From CATOSD01 sp965203135 (GTDB taxonomy: Bacteria > Chloroflexota > Dehalococcoidia > Lucifugimonadales > CATOSD01), in the NCBI GenBank assembly GCA_965203135.1, contig CBDBBO010000002.1, positions 248,001-312,000 on the forward strand: a DNA stretch of 64,000 nucleotides, written 5' to 3'. The position numbers and the translations under genes are program-made. Below the pieces are notes generated by a model. It saw only the letters and a program-made list of their open reading frames with translations. It made no database searches and was not told the origin of the DNA. Positions 7,893-15,238 of the stretch are shown here, one piece after another. Position 1 is the first letter of the stretch. The number at the start of each line of letters is the position of its first letter.

Positions 7893-8579
7893 CTACTGAG
7901 AGTTGAGCGGCGGGAGGACGCGCTTGATCCACTCGGTGGCGTCGTTTACCGTCCGCTGGGCGATTTCGTGGCCCATGGGATATTCGTGGTATTCGGGAGA
8001 ATAACCCTCGGCTTCCAGGAAGCTGACCGCCTCGCGTGCCGCGTCCACGCCGATAACGGCGTCGCGTGTCCCGTGAGCGACGAATATGGGCTGGTCGCGC
8101 TCTTCGGGCAGCCTGCCGCGCAGGGCGTCGGGATCGGTCACTCTGCCGCTCAGCCCGAGTATGCCGCGGACCCTGCGCGGGTCCGGCAAACCCAAGCGAT
8201 AGCTCATCATACAGCCTTGGGAGAAGCCGCCGAGCACCAGGTTGCCGGGCTCGACGCGGTAGGACTCCATCACCTCATCCAGGAGCGTGTCGATCAACTC
8301 CTCGGAAGCCTGCGCCTCCTCCGGTCCGCCCGCGCCGCCGGGCTGCGTCCACGCGTAGCCCACCATGCCCGGCCCTAGCTGGACCGCCATGGGCGCGTTC
8401 GGGCAGATGTAAACGTAGCCTCTCGTGTCGATCGCGGGAGTCAGACCCGCGAGGTCGCCCATGTGCGCGCCGAAGCCGTGGAGCAGCACGACCATGGGAT
8501 AGTTAGCATCCGGGTCGTAGTCGTCCGGCTCAATCGCCAGGTAAGTCAGGGTGCTGCCCTGTCGTTCGAATGCGCGCAC
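7893..8579 (-). CDS. Alpha/beta-hydrolase (carboxylesterase/phospholipase type)
   Basis: 228 residues. The fold is that of Abhydrolase_2 serine esterases: MVVLLHGFGAHMGD gives the oxyanion region, LGGFSQGCMMS the nucleophile elbow (G-F-S-Q-G), FVAHGTRDAVIG the acid, and YPMGHEI the histidine. Family members cleave short acyl esters or lysophospholipids in the cytoplasm; no signal peptide is visible. It is the first gene of the minus-strand operon running to 5733. The upstream 750-bp spacer contains repeats rather than a recognisable promoter. Alternative dienelactone-hydrolase-like activity cannot be excluded. Confidence 0.88.
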   Translation of the reverse strand: MRAFERQGSTLTYLAIEPDDYDPDANYPMVVLLHGFGAHMGDLAGLTPAIDTRGYVYICPNAPMAVQLGPGMVGYAWTQPGGAGGPEEAQASEELIDTLLDEVMESYRVEPGNLVLGGFSQGCMMSYRLGLPDPRRVRGILGLSGRVTDPDALRGRLPEERDQPIFVAHGTRDAVIGVDAAREAVSFLEAEGYSPEYHEYPMGHEIAQRTVNDATEWIKRVLPPLNSQ

Positions 8580-8680
8580 GGCGTCTACTCACCTCCAGCG
8601 GGTCTCGTGCCGTACAGAGGTTATCGCTATACGCGGCCGATGACAAGCCTGTTGTCGATGATAGAAGGCCAGGGCCATTT

Positions 8681-8735
8681 CATTTTGTCCCCTCTCCCTT
8701 GATGGGAGAGGGCTAGGGTGAGGGTGACAAAACCC
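8681..8735. repeat. REP-like hairpin repeat
   Basis: CCCTCTCCCTTGATGGGAGAGGG forms the central hairpin, followed by CTAGGGTGAGGGTG. The outer TTTTGTC and GACAAAA segments are inverted. It is related to the elements at 4928 and 29355. The long gap 8580-9332 otherwise holds pyrimidine-rich sequence, the two dispersed repeats listed next, and a promoter. Confidence 0.65.
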
Positions 8736-8913
8736 CTGTCTCAAACCTTCCCATCCGCGTAACCCAAACGCCGCACCCCCTTCCCATCACCGCGCAATCA
8801 CCGCGCCATCCCACCCCAACTGTGTCACTAAAATTCCCACAATCAGGCCCATTCCCGCTCCTCAGTCGTCATTTCCGTGAAAACGGGAAACCAGGGGGCG
8901 TGGCCCCGACCGC

Positions 8914-8949
8914 TCTTGATTCTACAGCACGCACGTGCTATTTTCTACG
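8914..8949. repeat. 36-bp repeat, identical copy at 62709-62744
   Basis: A 36-bp string starting CTCTTGATTCTACAGCACGC and containing the palindrome GCACGTGC is identical at 62709-62744, over 53 kb away. In both places it follows a long C-rich stretch without genes. Its nature is unknown. Confidence 0.7.
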
Positions 8950-9059
8950 TAGCAATCGCCGCGACCGCCATTTGTGAAGTAGGGGCGGAGCCTGTCCTGA
9001 GCCTGCCCTGAGCTTGCCGAATGAGTATGAAACCCGCCCGTTTCCCGCCCAAGATCACT

Positions 9060-9188
9060 GTCGCGTTCTGCGACATTTGGCGCAATGCGCGTGACGAACC
9101 TTAACAACTTGGCTCACAGAAAGTGACAAGATCATCGAGCCGCCCAGCTACGGAATGGGCAGAATGTAGCAGAATAGCGCAGACTTTT
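9060..9188 (+). repeat. Dispersed repeat of about 130 bp, inverted copy at 29465-29594
   Basis: From GTCGCGTTCTGCGACATT through CACAGAAAGTGACAAGATCA to AGAATGTAGCAGAATAG this stretch matches the reverse complement of 29465-29594 with few differences. A partial relative (CCCAGCTACGGAATGTGC) sits at 21193-21222. No gene is convincing within it. It may be the remnant of a non-autonomous element. Confidence 0.7.
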
Positions 9189-9265
9189 CGTAAAGCCCCC
9201 ATCCTAGCCCCCTTTCTCGCCGGAGAGCGGCGAGCCAAACGGCCCTGGAGGAAAGCGGGCCGCGC

Positions 9266-9295
9266 TTGCGTTTGCCGAGAGGCGTGGACTAGAAT
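9266..9295 (+). promoter_or_regulatory. Sigma-70-like promoter for the gene at 9333
   Basis: TTGCGT (9266-9271) and TAGAAT (9290-9295) are separated by 18 bp, 37 bp upstream of the start codon. The match is moderate and is judged by eye only. Confidence 0.45.
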
Positions 9296-9332
9296 CGAGC
9301 CGAATCTTTAGAACAGTTTTGAAGAGGATGGA

Positions 9333-10118
9333 ATGAGCAAACTGATCGACATGCTGGAGAGGGCGTCGTCGCCCTCGCAGACTCCAATGGGGTTCGGGCC
9401 GGCCTCTCGCCGGGCTGACGAGAGGCCGGCGCTCGCGATCATTGGCCGCGCGCTTTCCTCGGAGCTGGAACAGGACCCCGGCCTGGCGCAAGCGGACGTG
9501 GACGCTGTGCTCGTGGAGCTTCACGTGAGGGCGCAGGAAAACGCGGCGAACGGCGCCTTCGACGCGCTGGATGGCCGCATCTGGGGCCTGAGCGTGGACG
9601 AGCGCGTGAGCACGGACGTGTTGGCTGCCGCCAAGGAGCGGGGCTGTGACTTCCTGGCGCTCGACAGCCTTGCTGCGCCAGCGTCGCTGCTGAGCGAAGA
9701 GGACATGGGCAAGCTGGTGGCAGTGGAGGACGACCTGGACGAACGCACTGCGGCGGCGATTCGCAGTCTCTCCTTCGACGGCGCGCTGTACCATCCGCTG
9801 GAAGGCCTGTCGCCTCTAAACCTGGGGCGGCTCGTCGCCGTCCAGCGCGCCCACCGGCTGCTGGGCAACCCGTTCCTGGTCAGCGCCTCTGGCGAGCTGT
9901 CGAAGCCTGATCTTAAGGAGCTTCGAGACGCGGGCATAGCGGGCATCGTTATGGAGTTGAGCGGCAATGACGCCATCGCGAGGACGCGCGAGAGCATCCT
10001 GGGTCTGCCCCGGATCAGGCCCCGGCCGAGGCAGCGTCGAAACGTCGCTCCGCTGGTGCCGTCCACGCAAGCGGGCCAGGTCGATGACTACGACGACGAG
10101 GGGCGCCTGCGCGGCTAG
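9333..10118 (+). CDS. Conserved protein of unknown function, probable TIM-barrel-like
   Basis: 261 residues, soluble, no signal peptide or membrane segment. Alternating hydrophobic strands (CDFLALDS, DGALYHPLEG, GNPFLVSASGEL, IAGIVMELSG) and helices suggest an alpha/beta barrel of the kind that binds phosphate or flavin, but no catalytic motif is recognised. The C-terminal 35 residues are Arg/Pro-rich and then acidic (PRIRPRPRQRRNV ... DDYDDEG) and look disordered. The start at 9333 follows GAGGA by four bases. The 3' end overlaps the convergent phosphoesterase gene by four bases. I do not recognise the family. Confidence 0.75.
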   Translation: MSKLIDMLERASSPSQTPMGFGPASRRADERPALAIIGRALSSELEQDPGLAQADVDAVLVELHVRAQENAANGAFDALDGRIWGLSVDERVSTDVLAAAKERGCDFLALDSLAAPASLLSEEDMGKLVAVEDDLDERTAAAIRSLSFDGALYHPLEGLSPLNLGRLVAVQRAHRLLGNPFLVSASGELSKPDLKELRDAGIAGIVMELSGNDAIARTRESILGLPRIRPRPRQRRNVAPLVPSTQAGQVDDYDDEGRLRG

Positions 10119-10846
10119 CGTCCCAGCGGCAGCCTGTCGATCAGGTACTGCGGCAGGTCGTGGCCGCGCATCTTCTCCTGCGTGGCCGCGATGTCGTACT
10201 CGACCCTGTGGTGCGTCACCGTGGGACCGTCAGAGTCGTACACCGCGTAGCTGGCGGTGGGATCGCCGTCGCGGGGCTGGCCGACGGAGCCGGGGTTGAT
10301 GATCACCTGCTCCTCACCCAGCGCCACGGGCGAGTCCAGCGGAAACCGCAGGAACTCCGCCCCCTGCCCGGATGGCCGGCAGATGAACGGAACGTGCGAG
10401 TGGCCCACCAGGCACCAGTAGGTGTCGAAGTGGGTGAAGCTGGCCACCGCGGCCTGTACCGTCACCACGTACTCCCAGATGGGGTCGCGTGGGCTGCCGT
10501 GTACGACGGTGAACTCGTCCAGTTCGAGCCGCAGCTCCAGGCCGGCGAGATGCTCGGCCTGCTCGGCGGATAGCTGCCCGGCGGTCCAGCGGTTGGCGGC
10601 GGCGGCGTAGGGATTGAAAGCCTCCAGGCTCAGCTTTCCGATGGCGGCGAGGTCGTGGTTTCCGGCGACGGCCCTCAGGTCGTGCCGGAGGAGGAGGTCG
10701 ATGCAGGCGCCGGGGTCCGGGCCGTAGCCCACGACGTCGCCAAGCGACCACACCTGGTCGAACCCGCCCCTGGATTGAGCGTCGCTCAACACGCGCTCCA
10801 GCGCCTCCAGGTTGCTGTGGATGTCCGAGACTATAAGCGCCCGCAT
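10115..10846 (-). CDS. Metallophosphoesterase (diadenosine-tetraphosphatase-like)
   Basis: 243 residues with a full set of calcineurin-like motifs: IVSDIHSN (D-x-H), SLGDVVGYG (GD), VAGNHD (GNH), VVHGSP and VGHSHVPF (G-H-x-H), then NPGSVGQP. This arrangement is typical of the YfcE/ApaH-related clade using two metal ions. Unlike the paralogue at 4325, every ligand motif is present, so it should be active on a phosphodiester or phosphomonoester. It is transcribed away from tsaE and converges with the unknown gene at 9333. The substrate is not predictable. Confidence 0.88.
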   Translation of the reverse strand: MRALIVSDIHSNLEALERVLSDAQSRGGFDQVWSLGDVVGYGPDPGACIDLLLRHDLRAVAGNHDLAAIGKLSLEAFNPYAAAANRWTAGQLSAEQAEHLAGLELRLELDEFTVVHGSPRDPIWEYVVTVQAAVASFTHFDTYWCLVGHSHVPFICRPSGQGAEFLRFPLDSPVALGEEQVIINPGSVGQPRDGDPTASYAVYDSDGPTVTHHRVEYDIAATQEKMRGHDLPQYLIDRLPLGR

Positions 10847-10983
10847 TCGATTCTCCGCCTTGAGCTTGCCGCCTGTACGAAAATATAATACTACGTTGGG
10901 GTGAGTGGTGCGGGGGCGCTCGACGCATTGTCGGCGCGGAATCGACAGATGGAGTGGCCGGCAGTTTGGACGACATCGGCAGA

Positions 10984-11457
10984 ATGACCATAGTAAGCGG
11001 CTCGCCGGAGCACACGCGGGCCATCGGCAGGGCGCTCGGTGAAAGCGCGAAGCCGGGCGACGTGTTCCTGCTCGCCGGAGAACTGGGCGCGGGCAAGACG
11101 TGCCTAACCCAGGGCGTACTCTGGGGACTGGGCGGCGACGAGTTCGCCAGAAGCCCCACGTTCGTGCTGGTTTCTCAGTACCGGGCGCGCCTGACGCTGC
11201 ACCATGTGGACCTGTACCGGCTGGACTCGTTCACCGAGGTCGATGGCCTGGAACTGGACGAGTACCTCTACGGCGACGGCCTCTGCGTGGTGGAGTGGGC
11301 CGACAAGGCCGAGGGTATGTTCCCGGAAGACAGCCTCGTCATCCGGCTGGACGTGACGGGCGACACCACGCGCCGCATCACGTTCGAGCCGACTCCACAG
11401 CGGGCGGAGTGGCTGGAGAATGCGCTCAGCGGGGTGAGGTCGTGGAACTGTCAATAG
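10984..11457 (+). CDS. tsaE: tRNA threonylcarbamoyladenosine ATPase TsaE
   Basis: 157 residues from ATG 10984; an in-frame GTG at 10954 is possible. The P-loop LAGELGAGKTCLTQG, the SPTFVLVSQY segment and HHVDLYRL are diagnostic of TsaE (YjeE). It is the ATPase that cycles the TsaB-TsaD complex during t6A37 synthesis on ANN-decoding tRNAs. VEWADKAEGMFPEDSLVIRL near the end matches the conserved E-W motif. tsaB follows with a 16-bp overlap, the classic pairing; tsaD is not in the window. No strong ribosome site distinguishes the two starts. Confidence 0.93.
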   Translation: MTIVSGSPEHTRAIGRALGESAKPGDVFLLAGELGAGKTCLTQGVLWGLGGDEFARSPTFVLVSQYRARLTLHHVDLYRLDSFTEVDGLELDEYLYGDGLCVVEWADKAEGMFPEDSLVIRLDVTGDTTRRITFEPTPQRAEWLENALSGVRSWNCQ

Positions 11458-12122
11458 ACACGTCGACAACCTGCGCCGCCGTCGGACTTTCCGAACAGGG
11501 GGAGTTCGTCGCGGAGCACCGATGGCGCTCGCGGCAGAACCACTGCGTGGAGCTTACGCCGGCCATCCGGGAGCTTATGCGGCGCGCCGGCGTTGGCATG
11601 GACAGCCTGGATGCCGTGTTCGTGGCGAGTGGTCCGGGCGGATTCAGCGCGCTGCGAGTGGGAATGAGCGCGGCCAAGGCGCTGTCCGCCGCGCTCGACG
11701 TGCCGCTGGTGGCGGTCAACACGCTGGACGTGGAGGCGGCGCCGTACCTGCCGCTGGGATCGCCGGTAGCCGCCGTGATACCGGCGGGCCGCAACCGGCT
11801 GTACCTGGGCAGCTACGCCGCGCTGGGGGGCGACGAGCCCCCTTCCTACCAGGTGATTCAGCAAGACGCGCTAGAGGAGCTGCTGTCTCCCGGCGTCGTG
11901 GTATGCGGCGAGGCGGCGGAGGCGTGCGTGGATGCGGCGGAAGCCGCGGGCGCGCGAGCAGCGGCTCTGTCGCCTCCCACGCGGGGCGCGGCGTCCCTGG
12001 CGAGGCTGGCCTACGCGCGCCTGGAGCGCGGCTCCGTCGACGACCGCGCGGCGCTGCAGCCCCTGTACCTGCGGAGCGCGCAGGTGGAGATGGCCCGGCG
12101 AACCTGGGGCGCGGCCGGCTAG
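11442..12122 (+). CDS. tsaB: tRNA threonylcarbamoyladenosine scaffold TsaB
   Basis: 226 residues. GTG 11442 starts MELSIDTSTTCAAVGL, the ASKHA-fold strand typical of TsaB (YeaZ), and GAGGT lies just upstream inside the end of tsaE. The block VFVASGPGGFSALRVGMSAAKALS is the family signature. TsaB dimerises with TsaD and stabilises it; the ATPase site itself is degenerate in the family. The second half (AAVIPAGRNRLYLGSY) is conserved. Length is normal. The overlapping arrangement with tsaE supports translational coupling. Confidence 0.93.
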   Translation: MELSIDTSTTCAAVGLSEQGEFVAEHRWRSRQNHCVELTPAIRELMRRAGVGMDSLDAVFVASGPGGFSALRVGMSAAKALSAALDVPLVAVNTLDVEAAPYLPLGSPVAAVIPAGRNRLYLGSYAALGGDEPPSYQVIQQDALEELLSPGVVVCGEAAEACVDAAEAAGARAAALSPPTRGAASLARLAYARLERGSVDDRAALQPLYLRSAQVEMARRTWGAAG

Positions 12123-12165
12123 CCGCTCGAGGCTCAAGATTGGTAAACGATAGGAGATTGCGGAA

Positions 12166-12618
12166 TTGGAACGGACGCTCGTACTACTGAAGCCCGACGC
12201 CGTGCAGAGGGCGCTTGTGGGTGAAATCGTGTCCCGCCTGGAGCGGAAGGGGCTGCGATTCGCGGCGATGAAGCTGATGCGCGTTAGCGAGGAGCTGGCG
12301 CACCGGCACTACGGCGAGCACGAGGGCAAGCCATTCTTCGAGGACCTGGTCTCATTCATCACGTCCGGTCCGGTGCTGGCGATGATTGTGGAGGGAGAGA
12401 ACGCCGTGTCGCTCGTGCGCGGCCTGATGGGAGCCACCAACCCCGCGGATGCGTCGCCGGGCACCATACGCGGCGACCTGGGGATTGCGATTGGAATGAA
12501 CCTGATTCACGGGTCGGACTCGCTGGAGTCGGCGACCCGCGAGACCGCGCTGTTCTTCGGCGACGGTGAGGCGCTCGACTACGAGCGCGACGTCGACAGG
12601 TGGATCACAGAAGCCTGA
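12166..12618 (+). CDS. ndk: Nucleoside diphosphate kinase
   Basis: 150 residues from TTG 12166, which gives the standard N-terminus ERTLVLLKPDAVQRALVGEI. The enzyme moves the gamma phosphate from ATP to NDPs through a phosphohistidine. The active-site block here is GMNLIHGSDSLESA, with I in place of the usual V/A before the catalytic His. GLMGATNPADASPGTIRGDL contains the conserved Arg and Thr that hold the nucleotide. The 3' end overlaps the convergent rsfS gene by 14 bp. Confidence 0.95.
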   Translation: MERTLVLLKPDAVQRALVGEIVSRLERKGLRFAAMKLMRVSEELAHRHYGEHEGKPFFEDLVSFITSGPVLAMIVEGENAVSLVRGLMGATNPADASPGTIRGDLGIAIGMNLIHGSDSLESATRETALFFGDGEALDYERDVDRWITEA

Positions 12619-12967
12619 CGACCTCTACCGCGCGGGACCAGGCGCCCTCCACGTCGTAGAACTCACGCTCCTCCGGTCCGAACAGGTGGACGATGACGTC
12701 GCCGTAGTCCTGGAGAATCCAGCCGGACGCGGGCGCGCCCTCGCGGTGGTGCAGAACCGCCCCCGCGGTCTCCAGCGCGGCCTCGATGGCCTCGGACAGG
12801 TCGCGCAGTTGGCGTCTCGAATCGCCCGTCAGGATGATGAAATAGTCGGCGAAGTCGCTCAGGCCCCGTATATCCAGCATCAGGATGTCCGACGCAAGCC
12901 GGTCCGAGGCGGTGTCCACCGCGATCCGGGCGTAGTCGGCAGGGTCTGTAAGCGCGTCTTGATTCAT
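12605..12967 (-). CDS. rsfS: Ribosomal silencing factor RsfS
   Basis: 120 residues, the usual size. The DUF143 core is clear: ASDILMLDIRGLSDFADYFIILTGDSRRQ followed by GWILQDYGDVIVHLF and EREFYDVEGAW. RsfS binds L14 on the large subunit and blocks subunit joining in starved cells. A promoter with a 17-bp spacer lies right before the ATG and would start the transcript at or next to the first base, so the mRNA may be leaderless. The gene converges on ndk and diverges from mnmA. Confidence 0.95.
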   Translation of the reverse strand: MNQDALTDPADYARIAVDTASDRLASDILMLDIRGLSDFADYFIILTGDSRRQLRDLSEAIEAALETAGAVLHHREGAPASGWILQDYGDVIVHLFGPEEREFYDVEGAWSRAVEVVRLL

Positions 12968-12973
12968 GCGCGG

Positions 12974-13002
12974 ATTATAGATTGAGACCCCAGTGTGGTC
13001 AA
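12974..13002 (-). promoter_or_regulatory. Sigma-70-like promoter for rsfS, probably leaderless
   Basis: On the minus strand, TTGACC (12997-13002) and TATAAT (12974-12979) are 17 bp apart. Seven bases beyond the -10 box is the A of the rsfS ATG (12967). There is no room for a ribosome binding site. Confidence 0.75.
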
Positions 13003-13030
13003 CGCGATGTTCGCGCCCCTAAGTGCGCTT

Positions 13031-13039
13031 TGCTACAAT
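13031..13039 (+). promoter_or_regulatory. Extended -10 promoter for mnmA
   Basis: TGCTACAAT (13031-13039) is an extended -10 box. The best -35 is a poor TTCGCG 18 bp upstream. The same nonamer occurs upstream of rnpB. It lies 58 bp before the mnmA ATG and is divergent from the rsfS promoter. Confidence 0.5.
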
Positions 13040-13097
13040 TGCCTATGCCCTTTAGATACTATCCGGCCAGGCCGAACGGGACGGAATCGAGGCTCGA

Positions 13098-14195
13098 ATG
13101 ACTGACAAGGGACGGGTAATCGTCGCTATGAGCGGGGGCGTGGACTCCTCCGTCGCCGCGCTGCTGCTACAGCGGCAGGGCTATGACGTGGTGGGCGTAA
13201 CCATGCGGCTTTGGTCCGTCGAAGACCCGAACGCGCCCGCGCTGAACAAGCGCTGCTGCTCGGTGGAGGACGTTGACGACGCCCGCCGGGTGTGCCAGGT
13301 CATTGGCGCGCCCCACTACGTGATGAACTTCGAGCGCGAGTTCCAGCAGCACGTGATCGACTACTTCGTGCGCGAGTACGACCGGGGCCGCACGCCCCAC
13401 CCCTGCCTTGCCTGCAACGACAGGATCAAGTTCGACTTCCTGCTGCGCCGGGCGATGTTTCTGGGCGCGGACTACGTCGCCACTGGCCACTACGCCCGCA
13501 TACGGCGCGGCGAGGACGGCTACCGGCTGCTGACGGGCGCGGACGGGAGCAAGGACCAGTCCTACGTCCTGTTCACCCTCCGACAGCGTGAGCTCGAGAG
13601 GCTGCTTCTGCCAATTGGCGAGTACCCCAAGAGCGAGGTGCGCGAGCTGGCGGCGGAGGCCGGTCTGCCGGTGGCCGACAAGCCCGACAGCCAGGAGATA
13701 TGTTTCATACCTACCGGAGACTACCGCAAGTTCGTCGGCGAGCGCACCAAGCCCAGGGCCGGTGAGATGGTATCCACGTCCGGCGAGGTGCTCGGCGAGC
13801 ATCCCGGAATCCAGTTCTTCACCATCGGCCAGCGCAGGCGGCTGGGCCTCCAGGGCAACACCGGCGCGCCGATGTACGTCGTAGAGATAGACACCGACTC
13901 GAACCGCGTGGTGCTGGGACGCGAGGACGATCTGCTGAGGCGGTCGTTCTGGGCGTCCAGAGTCAATTTTACGGCTGGTGAAACTCCCTCCGGCACCCTC
14001 GCCGTCGATGCCAAGATTCGCTACAAGTCGGGGCGGTCGGCCGCATCGGTGGTGCCCCACGGCGACTGGGCCGAGGTGTGTTTCGACACGCCCCAGCGAG
14101 CGGTCACTCCCGGGCAGGCGGTGGTGTTCTACCATGGCGAAGAGGTGCTGGGCGGCGGCATAATCGAGCTGGAGCCGCCGAGCGTTGCCGCGTGA
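13098..14195 (+). CDS. mnmA: tRNA-specific 2-thiouridylase MnmA
   Basis: 365 residues. VIVAMSGGVDSSVAALLL is the PP-loop that adenylates U34 of tRNA. The two catalytic cysteines are in TPHPCLACNDRIKF and DSQEICFIPTGDY. The central GLQGNTGAPMYVVEID and C-terminal RAVTPGQAVVFYHGEEVLGGGII complete the beta-barrel domains. The enzyme makes 2-thiouridine in Glu, Gln and Lys tRNAs, with sulfur delivered by a cysteine desulfurase that is not in this window. The RNase HII gene begins within its last 11 bases. Confidence 0.97.
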   Translation: MTDKGRVIVAMSGGVDSSVAALLLQRQGYDVVGVTMRLWSVEDPNAPALNKRCCSVEDVDDARRVCQVIGAPHYVMNFEREFQQHVIDYFVREYDRGRTPHPCLACNDRIKFDFLLRRAMFLGADYVATGHYARIRRGEDGYRLLTGADGSKDQSYVLFTLRQRELERLLLPIGEYPKSEVRELAAEAGLPVADKPDSQEICFIPTGDYRKFVGERTKPRAGEMVSTSGEVLGEHPGIQFFTIGQRRRLGLQGNTGAPMYVVEIDTDSNRVVLGREDDLLRRSFWASRVNFTAGETPSGTLAVDAKIRYKSGRSAASVVPHGDWAEVCFDTPQRAVTPGQAVVFYHGEEVLGGGIIELEPPSVAA

Positions 14196-15213
14196 CGCCG
14201 GCCCGCGCCTGGCTGCCAAACAGCAGCGGCCGACGCTTGCCCACGAGCGGCGGCTGCGTGCACAGGGTATCTGGCCCGTCGCAGGCCTGGACGAGGCCGG
14301 GCGCGGCTCCATAGCCGGGCCGGTCACTGCGGGGGCCGTGGTGCTTCCGCCAGACGTGCGAGACTGCCCTGAAGCGCCGATACGCGACAGCAAGCGGCTC
14401 ACACCCGCCCAGAGAGAGCGTGCGCTGCGATACGTCGAGTCCATCGCGCTCGCCGTGGGCGTCGGCCACTGCTCCGCACCTGAAATCGACGAGATGGGCA
14501 TCGCGCCCGCGACGCGCGTCGCCATGAAGCGGGCGCTGGAGGCGCTCTCGCTGGAGCCGTCGTATCTGCTGCTGGACGCCTTCCCCCTGCCCGGAGTAAC
14601 CACGCCACAGCTCGCCGTCGTGCGCGGCGACGCGACCTGCACGTCGATCGCGGCGGCGTCCATCGTGGCCAAGGTCGCGCGGGACCGGCACATGGCCGAG
14701 CAGGACGAGCGGATGCCGGGCTACGGGTTCGCCCGCCACAAGGGGTACGGCACCGCGGAGCACATTCGGAACCTGGAGAGGCTGGGGCCTAGCCCGATAC
14801 ACCGACGCACATTCGCGCCGCTTAAGCTGACTCTGGCGCTCGGGCAGGAGACGCTCAGACAGGGGCTTGGCAAGACCGGCGAGGAACTGGCCCGCCGGCG
14901 ACTGGTGGAGGACGGGCGCGCCGTGCTGGCCGTCAACTGCCGCACACGCAGCGGCGAGATCGACCTGGTCACCGAGAAGGACGGCGTGGTGGCGTTCGTC
15001 GAGGTCCGAGCGAAGCGTGGGACGGCGTTCGGCTCGCCGGAGGAATCGCTCACGAGGCGCAAGCTGGCCAGGATGGTAAGGTGCGCCCACGAGTTCCTGG
15101 CCGAGCGGGGTTGGCAGAACCGCCCGTGGCGCATCGACGTGGTGGCGGTCGAAATGGACCGGTCCGGCAAGCTGCGGCGCGTAGAAGTGATCGAGAACGC
15201 CGTGGAGGAATGA
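14185..15213 (+). CDS. rnhB: Ribonuclease HII fused to a YraN (UPF0102) nuclease-like domain
   Basis: 342 residues. Residues 25-220 are RNase HII: VAGLDEAGRGSIAGPV, RDSKRLT, LLLDAFPLP and ASIVAKVARDRHM, then GYGTAEHI. It removes ribonucleotides from DNA hybrids. The remaining ~115 residues are UPF0102: GEELARRRLVEDGRAV, RTRSGEIDLVTEKDGVVAFVEVR, with E, D and E-x-R in place of the restriction-fold E-x-K. The genes are often neighbours elsewhere; here they are one reading frame with no stop or frameshift between the domains. The start TTG at 14185 overlaps mnmA by 11 bp. The YraN role is unproven, but coupling hints at repair. Confidence 0.9.
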   Translation: MPRDAGPRLAAKQQRPTLAHERRLRAQGIWPVAGLDEAGRGSIAGPVTAGAVVLPPDVRDCPEAPIRDSKRLTPAQRERALRYVESIALAVGVGHCSAPEIDEMGIAPATRVAMKRALEALSLEPSYLLLDAFPLPGVTTPQLAVVRGDATCTSIAAASIVAKVARDRHMAEQDERMPGYGFARHKGYGTAEHIRNLERLGPSPIHRRTFAPLKLTLALGQETLRQGLGKTGEELARRRLVEDGRAVLAVNCRTRSGEIDLVTEKDGVVAFVEVRAKRGTAFGSPEESLTRRKLARMVRCAHEFLAERGWQNRPWRIDVVAVEMDRSGKLRRVEVIENAVEE

Positions 15214-15238
15214 TGGGTGCGGGACCTGACTGTACTGG

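Noticed and set aside
9123..9311. Small protein shared with 29301-29531 (similar N-termini, MTRSS-RPATE)
   Set aside because: The similarity comes from the 130-bp dispersed repeat; the frames diverge outside it and have no ribosome site.
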